Positions 34,685-42,569 of a DNA stretch of 64,000 bases are shown piece by piece (position 1 is the first letter of the stretch; every line of letters begins with the position of its first letter). Both the position numbers and the translations under genes were made by a program. Location of the stretch: NCBI RefSeq assembly GCF_001183865.1, contig NZ_CP012020.1, forward strand, positions 62,001 through 126,000, written 5' to 3'. The DNA comes from Methylophilus sp. TWE2 (lineage in GTDB: Bacteria > Pseudomonadota > Gammaproteobacteria > Burkholderiales > Methylophilaceae). The notes under the pieces are model-generated. The model saw only the letters and a program-made list of their open reading frames with translations, was not told the origin of the DNA and did not search any database.

Positions 34685-35053
34685 ATGTCACTTGCCATCC
34701 ACCGGAAAATGATTTTGGCTGCCATTATCTGCTTGCTTCTGTATCAGGTAGGTACCTGGATCACACTTATTGCAGGTGCCGTATGGGGGGCAGGGGCCGC
34801 TGTGATTGTGGCTGTGGTTTCTTACGTTTGCGCCCGCCTGGCCAAACGTGGTGCCACGAGTACGATCTGGTTTCTTATTCCCACCTTGTTATTCACGGTC
34901 CTGCCTTTAGTGGCAAAAGCCTGGAGTTTGTTCACCAGCCAGACGGGTATTGCGGATATGCTGATCGATATAGTGCCCTTACTGGTCGGCTTTGTGATCC
35001 CGGTTGGTTTGTTATCATCTGTCTATCTTGATTTGCGCAAGAAAGCGCCTTAA
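34685..35053 (+). CDS. Small integral membrane protein of unknown function
   Basis: A 122-residue protein with four predicted transmembrane helices (about 9-28, 30-50, 60-78, 92-113) separated by short basic loops (RLAKRGATS; C-terminal DLRKKAP). No enzymatic motif is visible. It lies 90 nt before the LTA-synthase-like gene, whose own -10 element (TATAAT, 35106-35111) suggests separate transcription. Confidence 0.65.
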   Translation: MSLAIHRKMILAAIICLLLYQVGTWITLIAGAVWGAGAAVIVAVVSYVCARLAKRGATSTIWFLIPTLLFTVLPLVAKAWSLFTSQTGIADMLIDIVPLLVGFVIPVGLLSSVYLDLRKKAP

Positions 35054-35105
35054 CTAGAAGCGCATGGTGACAGCGTGCTTTGCAATCACAATCTGCAATA
35101 ACCGT

Positions 35106-35111
35106 TATAAT
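35106..35111 (+). promoter_or_regulatory. Candidate -10 element for the LTA-synthase-like gene
   Basis: A perfect TATAAT lies 31 bp before ATG 35143. The -35 region is poor (TTGCAA at 35080-35085 has a 20-bp spacer), so strength or activator need is unclear. Confidence 0.4.
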
Positions 35112-35142
35112 GTGAGGCTTGACTCCATCTGATTAAGCAAAC

Positions 35143-37131
35143 ATGCAATCAAGTTACTTCGGCAAGCCGCGTTCTACTTCTAAATTGTGGCGTTTAGCCC
35201 ACTGGTTTGGGCCTTATGCACCGCTGATCGTGATGTTCATCAGTGGTCTCGTCTTTCTGTCACTGACACGCCTGGGGTTGGTGGTATGGAAATGGGAGCG
35301 CGTACTGGCCACAGGCGAGTTGAGTCAGATTTTGCTGCAAGGTATACGTGTAGATGTGATCCAGCTGGGGTTGCTGGCACTTATCCCTGTCTTGCTGTCC
35401 CCAATTCTCGCAACACGCAAGTTTTTCAATATCTGGCGCAGTTTCACCTTCTGGTGGGTATTGCTTTCACTGGTGTTGCTGGTGTTCCTCGAAGCGGCTA
35501 CCCCTGGATTTATTCTTGAATATGATGTGCGGCCCAACCGCATTTTTGTCGAATACCTCAAGTATCCGCATGAGGTGTTTGGCATGTTGTGGCAAGGCTT
35601 CAAGCTGGAGCTGTTGTTTGGCCTGCTGATGACCGTGATTGCATTTGTACTGGTGGCTAAACTACTTAAGCCCTGGCGGCATGCAGAGGCGAAATGGGCG
35701 AGCCCGGCCGTGTGGCTGATATGGCCGCTGATTCTGGTGTTGACGGTATTTGGCATCCGCTCCACGCTTACACATCGCCCTGCCAATCCCGCCTTGTTTG
35801 CCATTACTCAAGACAGCATGGTCAACAGCTTGATCCTGAATTCCGCTTATTCGGTGTTCTACGCCGCTTACAGCTTGCAGCATGAAGCGAAGTCCAGCGC
35901 GATTTATGGCAAGCTGCCACGCGAGAAAATTTTTGCCTTAACCGGTGCCCATGAGGGTGATATTCCCACCCTGACCACACTGGTGCCGTCCGTTAAACGT
36001 GATAAACCACTGAATCTGGTGATCCTGCTGCAAGAAAGTCTGGGCGCAGGATTTGTCGAGTCACTGGGCGGAAAACCAGTGACGCCGAATCTTGAAAAAC
36101 TCAAAGACGAAGGCATCTGGTTTACCCATTTGTATGCCACGGGGACGCGCTCTGTGCGTGGCATTGAGGCCGTGGTGACCGGGTTCCAGCCTACCCCTGC
36201 CGACAGTACGGTCAAGCTGGATTTAAGCCAGAAAAACTTCTTTACGCTGGCGGCATTGTTGTCCAAACGTGGCTATTTAACCGAGTTTATTTATGGCGGT
36301 GAATCCCATTTTGACAATATGCGCAGCTTTTTCATGGGCAACGGTTTCCAGCAGATTACAGACCAGCCAGACTTCAAGAACCCGGTTTTTGTCGCCAGCT
36401 GGGGCGCCTCTGATGAGGACTTGCTCAATAAAACCCATGACCAGCTCATGGCGCACCATGCGAGCGGCAAGCCATTTTTTACCTTGGCGTTCAGCTCGTC
36501 TAATCATGCGCCGTTTGAGTTCCCCGATGGGCGTATCGAGCTCTATGAACAACCCAAGGCGACTGACAACAATGCGGTGAAATATGCCGACTATGCAATC
36601 GGTGAATTTATCAAAAAAGCCAAGGCGAGTCCTTACTGGAATGACACGGTCTTTTTAATCGTGGCTGATCATGATATCCGTGTCCGTGGTGATTCCCTGG
36701 TGCCCATTGAGCATTTCCATATTCCGGCGCTCATTCTGGGTGGTGCGGTACAGCCCAAAACGGTGGATGCGATTGCCAGCCAGATCGACCTGCCGGTGAC
36801 GGTATTGTCATTAATGGGCATAGAAACACAGCACCCGATGACCGGACATGATTTGTCTAACGTGAGTGATGACTATCGTGGCCGCGCCATGATGCAGTAC
36901 AACTATAACTTCGGCTGGATGCAGCAGCTTGGGCGCGATGCCGCTGACAATGAAGTGGTGGTATTACGTGAAGGCAAGCCTCCGGCTTTTGGCCATTACG
37001 ACCTTGCCAGCAAGAAGTTACAAAATACAGCTGCACCAGCCGATGGTGCCGCCCTGGCTGAACGTGCCCTGGCAAACAGCCTGTTACCGGCGCTGTTGTA
37101 CAAAGAGCAGCGTTACCGCTTGCCGGAGTAG
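35143..37131 (+). CDS. LTA synthase/phosphoglycerol transferase family (sulfatase-fold) membrane enzyme
   Basis: A 662-residue inner-membrane protein with about five N-terminal helices (residues 20-215) and a large periplasmic alkaline-phosphatase/sulfatase-fold domain. In LtaS and OpgB relatives this domain transfers phosphoglycerol or phosphoethanolamine from phospholipid to glycans. Visible motifs are NLVILLQESLG (metal Glu), HLYATGTRSVRG with the presumed Thr335 nucleophile, and VADHDIRV (Asp509, His510) near the C-terminus. The acceptor in this organism is unknown. It is 2 nt upstream of a glycosidase-like/kinase-like gene, suggesting a joint role in surface-glycan decoration. Confidence 0.87.
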   Translation: MQSSYFGKPRSTSKLWRLAHWFGPYAPLIVMFISGLVFLSLTRLGLVVWKWERVLATGELSQILLQGIRVDVIQLGLLALIPVLLSPILATRKFFNIWRSFTFWWVLLSLVLLVFLEAATPGFILEYDVRPNRIFVEYLKYPHEVFGMLWQGFKLELLFGLLMTVIAFVLVAKLLKPWRHAEAKWASPAVWLIWPLILVLTVFGIRSTLTHRPANPALFAITQDSMVNSLILNSAYSVFYAAYSLQHEAKSSAIYGKLPREKIFALTGAHEGDIPTLTTLVPSVKRDKPLNLVILLQESLGAGFVESLGGKPVTPNLEKLKDEGIWFTHLYATGTRSVRGIEAVVTGFQPTPADSTVKLDLSQKNFFTLAALLSKRGYLTEFIYGGESHFDNMRSFFMGNGFQQITDQPDFKNPVFVASWGASDEDLLNKTHDQLMAHHASGKPFFTLAFSSSNHAPFEFPDGRIELYEQPKATDNNAVKYADYAIGEFIKKAKASPYWNDTVFLIVADHDIRVRGDSLVPIEHFHIPALILGGAVQPKTVDAIASQIDLPVTVLSLMGIETQHPMTGHDLSNVSDDYRGRAMMQYNYNFGWMQQLGRDAADNEVVVLREGKPPAFGHYDLASKKLQNTAAPADGAALAERALANSLLPALLYKEQRYRLPE

Positions 37132-37133
37132 GG

Positions 37134-39377
37134 GTGGTTTTGAAGAAGAAACAACCCTCCATGCTCACGCGTCAGGTCATGTTAGATGGCCTGAAATATA
37201 TACTGTCTGGTCGACTGTGGCTCAAAAACAGTCATTTGCCAGCGCTTAATCATGTGATTCCTGAAGACTTTACCGGCCTGTGCGTGGCCAGCAATTCAGA
37301 TCCGGCGACCGATCATTACGTGTTGGAGCAACTACAGACCCTCGAGGTCAAGCGTGTACGTCTGGATATCAGCAATGACGAGGCAAGACCTTTCCAGGAA
37401 CGTTTTTTATGCAATTTGCTCTCAGCCGGGTTTTCGGTGACGCTGCATGCCGTGCAGCCTTATGAAGCGGCTAAGAACATGCGCAGCAGCCAGGCGCAGG
37501 CGGAGTGGAAGCAATTTATTGAAGAGCTATGCCAGGCGTATGCGGGCAAGATTGCCGCGCTTGAAATTGGCAATACCGTTAACCGTAAAAAGTGGGCCGG
37601 GTATGATATGCCAGGCTTTATGGCTGCCTGGCAGATTGCGTATGATCTCGCCAGGCAATACCAGATCGTTGTGGTCGGACCGAATATCCAGGATTTTGAG
37701 CCGCTTTATAACATCAGCCTGCTGAATACATTGGGTAATGAGCGCCGTTTACCGGATATGCATAGTAATAATCTGTTTGTAGAGCGGGTGATTGAGCCAG
37801 AGTTATCCGATTTCCGCATTTTCAAGTACAAATGGACACGTATCCTCAAGTTCAACCTGATTAAAAAAGCCAAGCTGCTACAAAAAATAGGTGACGATAT
37901 GGGCGTACCTGCGCTGGTGTCTCCTGTCGCATTTTGGGCTATTTACCGGATTAAACGTTGTTTACCCGACGGTGCGCAAAAGCAGGCGGATTATGTGGGG
38001 CGTTATTTCACTTTGCTGGCGGCTTCAGGTGCATTGCGCCATGCTAACTGGGGCGCATTTATCTGCCAACGTGAAGGCCTGATTGATGATGGCCTCAAGG
38101 ATAGTGAGTATCCGGCATTGGAAAGGGTGGCCTATTACAAGTCTGCGGATGGTGAATGTGCCAACTATCAGAGAAACCCCAGTTTTTCAGCTTTTAAAAC
38201 GGTGAGTCACTGGCTGAATGGGGCACGATATTTGGCGCCAGTGAGTACGGGCAATGGCCTGGAAATTCATCATTTGCAACAGCGGGGCCAAGCGGTGCAT
38301 ATTGCCTGGACCATCAATGGCCAATGCAGCTTGCTAGACCAGGTTTATTCGCCACACAGTTTGCAACAGGCGCATCTATTCAACCGCGATGGCGAACCTG
38401 TACAAGATGTGCAGATGCTGACTGAGTCACCCCTTTACCTGGTATGGCAACAGCCTGAACAGATCGTCTTGCGTACAACACGGCCAAAGTTAAGCGGAAC
38501 CATCATTCATGCACACATTGCAGGACAGCAGTATTTCCCTATAGAAGAAGGGGACTGGCGCGGCATGATCCTGGCAGAGAGTGCCGCGCAAGCGCAGCAG
38601 ATGTGGCAAGCCTGGCACCCGGAGACCCTGTTACCCCCAACCAAGTCAGAGGCTTTGCGCCATGCGCGTAATGCGATCTGGCCATTACCGGATCCACGTG
38701 ACGAGACTCAACAAATCACCGTCAAAAAGCCAGTACGCATGTACTGGCATAAAACCTGGCTCGACAGGCATAAGCCGAGCAAGGCCAAACGCAGCTGGAA
38801 TGGGGCCATGGAATTGCTGCGCCGTGGCGTGGGAACTGCCATGCCGCTGGCATATTTTGAGCATGCCAACGATACTACCTTGCGCGGCAATTTTTATATC
38901 TCGGCTTATGTGCCGCATGAGTTTGCTATTTCAAAAGCCTTTTTGGCGTTTAAACAAGGTGCAAGCGAATTTGAAGGCATTGCGGCGGACACCTTGTACC
39001 ATGCGTTTGCCCGTTTCTGTTTGCATATGCATAACTCAGGGATTTATTTCCGTGATTTTTCTGGTGGGAATATTCTGGTGCAGCATCAAGGAGACAATCT
39101 GCACTTTGTGCTGATCGATACTGCACGTCTGCAAGCGACAGCGACTGCTACCCTGATTAACAAGCGCCTGGCTGATCTAACGCGGGCGCTGCATAAACTG
39201 CATTGGGATGGCCGCAAGCAATTCTTGCAGATATATCTCGGGATGACTGGTCGCCGCTTAGGCTGGCAATTCCTGTGGCCGTTTTATCTGTATGACTTGA
39301 AGGTGTGGCTGAAGCGTACGATAGGCCGCAAAGCCATGCGTAATCTTTTGCGCCATATCAAAAGTCGCTTTGGTTAA
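37134..39377 (+). CDS. Glycosidase-like TIM-barrel fused to a Kdo/WaaP-type kinase-like domain
   Basis: A 747-residue soluble protein in two parts. Residues about 40-350 resemble a glycoside hydrolase TIM barrel (strands such as KRVRLDIS, VTLHAVQPY, AALEIGNTVNRKKW, IVVVGPNIQDF); EIGN may hold the acid/base Glu. Residues about 560-740 resemble the lipopolysaccharide kinase (Kdo/WaaP) fold: YFRDFSGGNILVQ is the catalytic HxDxxxxN-like loop with Asp, and FVLIDTARLQ the DFG-like metal site. The fusion is unusual. The start is GTG 37134 (GGAG just upstream) or ATG 37161. It follows the LTA-synthase-like gene by 2 nt. No signal peptide is seen, so the cytoplasm is likely. Confidence 0.72.
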   Translation: MVLKKKQPSMLTRQVMLDGLKYILSGRLWLKNSHLPALNHVIPEDFTGLCVASNSDPATDHYVLEQLQTLEVKRVRLDISNDEARPFQERFLCNLLSAGFSVTLHAVQPYEAAKNMRSSQAQAEWKQFIEELCQAYAGKIAALEIGNTVNRKKWAGYDMPGFMAAWQIAYDLARQYQIVVVGPNIQDFEPLYNISLLNTLGNERRLPDMHSNNLFVERVIEPELSDFRIFKYKWTRILKFNLIKKAKLLQKIGDDMGVPALVSPVAFWAIYRIKRCLPDGAQKQADYVGRYFTLLAASGALRHANWGAFICQREGLIDDGLKDSEYPALERVAYYKSADGECANYQRNPSFSAFKTVSHWLNGARYLAPVSTGNGLEIHHLQQRGQAVHIAWTINGQCSLLDQVYSPHSLQQAHLFNRDGEPVQDVQMLTESPLYLVWQQPEQIVLRTTRPKLSGTIIHAHIAGQQYFPIEEGDWRGMILAESAAQAQQMWQAWHPETLLPPTKSEALRHARNAIWPLPDPRDETQQITVKKPVRMYWHKTWLDRHKPSKAKRSWNGAMELLRRGVGTAMPLAYFEHANDTTLRGNFYISAYVPHEFAISKAFLAFKQGASEFEGIAADTLYHAFARFCLHMHNSGIYFRDFSGGNILVQHQGDNLHFVLIDTARLQATATATLINKRLADLTRALHKLHWDGRKQFLQIYLGMTGRRLGWQFLWPFYLYDLKVWLKRTIGRKAMRNLLRHIKSRFG

Positions 39378-39518
39378 AGCATGCATCAGGCCACACTCAT
39401 GAAAATCATGAATGCAAGTTGCGCAGTTTAATCACGACAAGTAAGCCGGGCAGTTTTAATATAGATACACGTTGATAGCAACCGCTAAAACGAATCTAAG
39501 GAAAAAGGAGAAATGACT

Positions 39519-39590
39519 ATGTGGACTAAACCAGCTGCTACCGAAATGCGTTTCGGCTTCGAAGTAACTATGTACGTTATGAACAAATAA
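39519..39590 (+). CDS. pqqA: PQQ precursor peptide PqqA (solitary)
   Basis: A 23-residue ribosomal precursor of pyrroloquinoline quinone. It begins MWTKPA, ends VMNK and holds FEVTMY with Glu15 and Tyr19, exactly the two residues that PqqE/PqqD cross-link in known 23-residue PqqA peptides. AAGGAG (39505-39510) is 8 nt before this ATG, which favours it over the in-frame ATG 39513 only 2 nt from the same site. A strong terminator follows at 39609-39633, and no pqqB, C, D, E or F is present within the window, so this is a monocistronic pqqA. PQQ is the cofactor of methanol dehydrogenases in such organisms. Confidence 0.9.
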   Translation: MWTKPAATEMRFGFEVTMYVMNK

Positions 39591-39608
39591 TTTGTTCTTA
39601 ATGACATG

Positions 39609-39633
39609 AACGGGCGCCCAGGCGCCCGTTTTC
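39609..39633 (+). terminator. Intrinsic terminator of pqqA
   Basis: A perfect 10-bp stem AACGGGCGCC (39609-39618) and GGCGCCCGTT (39621-39630) with a very short loop, followed by TT; 18 nt after the pqqA stop. Very stable by GC content, with a short T tract. Confidence 0.8.
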
Positions 39634-39744
39634 ATTTGTCTGTTTTATTTGCCGGGTTCATTTGTCAGTGATGACCTGGCTTCAGCAGAAAACTTTTTTG
39701 TCAGGCGTTGCTCAAAAGGCAGGATTATTATTTCGCGGGCGACT

Positions 39745-40509
39745 ATGAAGACATCCTCATGCATGTTTGGGCTAAATACCTACCTCGGCGGCATCTTATT
39801 CCTTGCTTGCTCACCGTTGTGGGCATGCCTGGATCAACCCTCTTTACAAGCACTGGCAGACAAGGAAATGCAATATCTGCTACAGCGTATCCCACCGGCA
39901 TTTGCCGATGCCGTGTCTGATCAGCTGATTCAAGGCCACATGACTGCTAAAGCCTCTGATACTTGCCAGGTGCGCTGGCAATTGACCTTGCCTGAAAGGG
40001 ATATCGCCGAAGCACGGGCTTTGTTGCAGGCTGAACCGGCTAAACAGATCATGCTGGCGGCGCAAGGCTACCAGATTCCCGAGCAAACCAATGTGGAGGC
40101 AGAGTTTACCGTGGATCAGGCGACATTGCAGCCGCTGCACCCGGAGGTTTTGCAAACTGCGCCTTTAGGAAAGTTACGGGCCAGTGTTGAACTGATGTAT
40201 GCCATGTTGACGCAGGCAAGAACCAACAGTCGACAAGAAGCGCAGTTGCCATGGGCCCAGGCAGAATTAGAGTCGGTCCAAACCAGTTGCCAGCAACAAT
40301 TCCGGGCTGATGATAGTAAAAAAGCATGTGCATGTTACAGCCAGGGACTGGCAGAGAAATACTCCGCCCGCCAGGTCAAATATAACCGCTACCTGTTGAC
40401 TAACCCGTATGCATTTGCCACCGGCAATGGTGGAGAATTCAAGCAACTGGACAAAGCATTACAAGCCTCTTGTGGACTCAGCTCGTCGTCTGGCCTGATC
40501 AGTAATTGA
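39745..40509 (+). CDS. Exported protein of unknown function
   Basis: A 254-residue protein with an N-terminal hydrophobic signal (MKTSSCMFGLNTYLGGILFL, ending near CSPLWA). The frame opens earlier at 39649, but that extension has no signal character, so ATG 39745 is preferred. The mature part is helical with a Cys-rich patch KKACACYSQGLAEKYS (about 208-223) and further cysteines near 190 and 245. CACYSQ resembles a motif seen in several small periplasmic proteins, but no family was recognised. The 3' end overlaps the convergent DUF3034 gene by 11 nt. Confidence 0.65.
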   Translation: MKTSSCMFGLNTYLGGILFLACSPLWACLDQPSLQALADKEMQYLLQRIPPAFADAVSDQLIQGHMTAKASDTCQVRWQLTLPERDIAEARALLQAEPAKQIMLAAQGYQIPEQTNVEAEFTVDQATLQPLHPEVLQTAPLGKLRASVELMYAMLTQARTNSRQEAQLPWAQAELESVQTSCQQQFRADDSKKACACYSQGLAEKYSARQVKYNRYLLTNPYAFATGNGGEFKQLDKALQASCGLSSSSGLISN

Positions 40510-41371
40510 TCTGCCCTGACAAATACCAGCCTGTCTGGTTATCCTTGTTAGCAATTCTGCCAAGGTCGATATAAGCGCCGGTCACCGAGACATTGCGGTG
40601 TGGAAACCAGGTCATGAAAATATCGTGAGCATTATTTTCTTCGTACACGGACAAGTTATCCGGTTTGTAGCGTAACTCACTACCCACCAGCCAATTGTCA
40701 GACAGCATGACGGCAGCAGATACCGCCGGATATACACGGTAGCTGTCACGCTTGTCCCCCCCAAATCCCAACAGCCCAAACTGGTTGGCCTTGGTGGCAT
40801 GCAAGTTAGCATTCAACAACAGGTTATAGCCATTGATCGCCCCTAAAAACAGCTTGCTGGTAGCCACATAATAGTCGACGCCACTACGGTCTTTGGCACC
40901 CAGTGCCTTAGGCACAAAATCGAAGTCTTCGTTATATTTATATTGTGCACCGATGGAGACTTGTGGCAGCCAACTGTCCTGTTCGTAGATCGCATCCCCC
41001 AATACACGTAACTTCACACCTAATGTATTCAGGCGGATATGTTCGCCAGGGACGGTGTCGCCCAAGCCAAAGCGTGCCTGGCTGGCGCTAACTTCCACGC
41101 GGTTGAATAACCCTAGAGCAACACCCGTCGTGTTGAGTTTAAAGTCGCCTCTGGTTTCTGCATGCGTATAAAACAGCGAACCGCCAATTTGTTTATCAGT
41201 GCCGTACCCGCTGATGACTGCCCAAGGCATTAAGCCGCCGCCTGCCGAGCCTTCAATTTGCGTGACGCCGCCCGTGGCTAACAGCCTGTCACCAGCGTGT
41301 GCCAACATAGGTGTGGTAAGCATGGTCAATGTGGCCATGACACGGGGAAAAAGGGATGTGAGTGAGTGCAT
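40499..41371 (-). CDS. DUF3034 family outer-membrane protein
   Basis: A 290-residue exported protein with a signal peptide (cleavage after AHA, about 26), a mature sequence of alternating hydrophobic strands, and the C-terminal GWYLSGQINY ending in an aromatic residue, as in outer-membrane beta-barrels. LLATGGVTQIEGSAGGGLMPWAVISGYGT at the mature N-terminus is the hallmark of DUF3034 proteins. Function is unknown. In related methylotrophs I recall it beside the truncated-haemoglobin/cupredoxin/GGDEF genes, as here, but divergently oriented. Confidence 0.82.
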   Translation of the reverse strand: MHSLTSLFPRVMATLTMLTTPMLAHAGDRLLATGGVTQIEGSAGGGLMPWAVISGYGTDKQIGGSLFYTHAETRGDFKLNTTGVALGLFNRVEVSASQARFGLGDTVPGEHIRLNTLGVKLRVLGDAIYEQDSWLPQVSIGAQYKYNEDFDFVPKALGAKDRSGVDYYVATSKLFLGAINGYNLLLNANLHATKANQFGLLGFGGDKRDSYRVYPAVSAAVMLSDNWLVGSELRYKPDNLSVYEENNAHDIFMTWFPHRNVSVTGAYIDLGRIANKDNQTGWYLSGQINY

Positions 41372-41523
41372 CAGTATTCTGCTCCAAGTTTGTTATCGTA
41401 TTATTTCATTTGCGCGATAAGAACAATTGTGTAAGCAGAGGGTAAATAACCAGTTTCATTGATGGTTATATAAATAGCCAATATCGTAATATGTGATAGT
41501 CGACCCCAAAAATGGAGTATGTA

Positions 41524-41946
41524 ATGCGTTTTAATACCATGATGGTTATCCCGCTATTTTGCCTGGGATGCATGATGCAGCCTAAGCCGGAAGCCAGTTT
41601 GTACCAGCGTATCGGTGGTTTGCCCATGCTGACCAGGATCTCTAACCAGACACTGGATATTGTCAGCAAGGACCCCAAAACCAGCCGTTCGTTTGAAGGG
41701 GTCAAAATGAAGACCCTGAAAGAAAGCCTGACCAATTTCCTGTGTGTGAAAACCGGTGGTGATTGTGTTTACGAAGGCGAAACCATGCATAAATCACATG
41801 CGGACTTGCATATCACCACCGCTGAGTTTGAGTTGATGGTTGATGTATTGCGTGAACGGCTGGATGTGAATGGGGTAGGCACCAGAGAGAAAAACGAATT
41901 GTTAAAAATATTAGCGCCCATGAAGCGAGATATTGTGACGGATTAA
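41524..41946 (+). CDS. Group 1 truncated haemoglobin, exported or lipid-anchored
   Basis: A 140-residue protein with an N-terminal signal-like segment (MRFNTMMVIPLFCLGC) that may be a lipoprotein signal, though the lipobox is weak (CLGC). The globin part starts SLYQRIGGLPMLTRI and contains HKSHADLHITTAEFELMVDVL, the proximal-His helix F region of TrHbN-type globins. It would bind O2 or NO in the periplasm. ATG 41524 is chosen because GGAG lies 6 nt upstream. It is 20 nt before the cupredoxin gene and in the same run as the GGDEF/EAL regulator. Confidence 0.85.
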   Translation: MRFNTMMVIPLFCLGCMMQPKPEASLYQRIGGLPMLTRISNQTLDIVSKDPKTSRSFEGVKMKTLKESLTNFLCVKTGGDCVYEGETMHKSHADLHITTAEFELMVDVLRERLDVNGVGTREKNELLKILAPMKRDIVTD

Positions 41947-41966
41947 TCGTTGGTAAAGGAATTTCG

Positions 41967-42557
41967 ATGGCATGGACAACTCTTCAACGACGGTGTTTGG
42001 TCGCCCTGTTATTGGCGCTCACAAGCCATGGCATCATGGCCGCCGATGTCACCGTGATGGTGACGGATGCGGGTGGCAAACCTGTCACCGATGCGGTGGT
42101 TGCTTTTTATGACAGTAAAACCCCGGCGGTGAATCCGAATGCAGCCGGGAAAATCATTCAAAAAAACAAAATGTTTAACCCGAAGGTCACAGTAGTGCAG
42201 ACTGGGACCAGCATCAATTTCCCGAATGAAGATTCAGTCCGGCATCATGTCTATTCATTTTCACCCGCCAAAAAGTTTGAATTGAAACTCTATTCTGGTG
42301 TGCCGACCAATCCGGTGCCGTTTGATCAGGCCGGTGTGGTGACCTTGGGATGCAACATTCACGATTCTATGGTAGGGTATATCTATGTTGTGGATACGCC
42401 ATTTTTTGCCAAAACGGATGACAAAGGCAAGGCTATCCTCAAGTTAAATGACGGGCAGTACACTTACCAGGCCTGGTTGCCAGGCCAGAACAAACCAGCC
42501 GCAGAACAAAAGATAACCATAGAAGGGGTGACCGAGGTCAAGATCCCCATCCCATAA
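41967..42557 (+). CDS. Periplasmic cupredoxin ('methylamine utilization protein' type)
   Basis: A 196-residue exported protein, signal peptide about 1-25 (cleavage after IMA). The mature domain is plastocyanin/azurin-like: INFPNEDSVRHHVYSFS (His93/94) and LGCNIHDSMVGYIYVV with Cys129, His132 and Met135, the four ligands of a type 1 copper site (C-x2-H-x2-M loop). It could carry electrons or bind copper for the downstream membrane regulator. Database annotation often calls such proteins methylamine utilization proteins without evidence; no mau genes are present here. Confidence 0.85.
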   Translation: MAWTTLQRRCLVALLLALTSHGIMAADVTVMVTDAGGKPVTDAVVAFYDSKTPAVNPNAAGKIIQKNKMFNPKVTVVQTGTSINFPNEDSVRHHVYSFSPAKKFELKLYSGVPTNPVPFDQAGVVTLGCNIHDSMVGYIYVVDTPFFAKTDDKGKAILKLNDGQYTYQAWLPGQNKPAAEQKITIEGVTEVKIPIP

Positions 42558-42569
42558 CAATTACACTGC

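Noticed and set aside
39649..39744. N-terminal extension of the exported protein at 39745
   Set aside because: The extension lacks signal-peptide features and would bury the clear signal sequence starting at ATG 39745.
41967..42557. Reading the cupredoxin as evidence of a methylamine dehydrogenase (mau) cluster
   Set aside because: The name is only a database habit; no mau structural or maturation genes are in the window.
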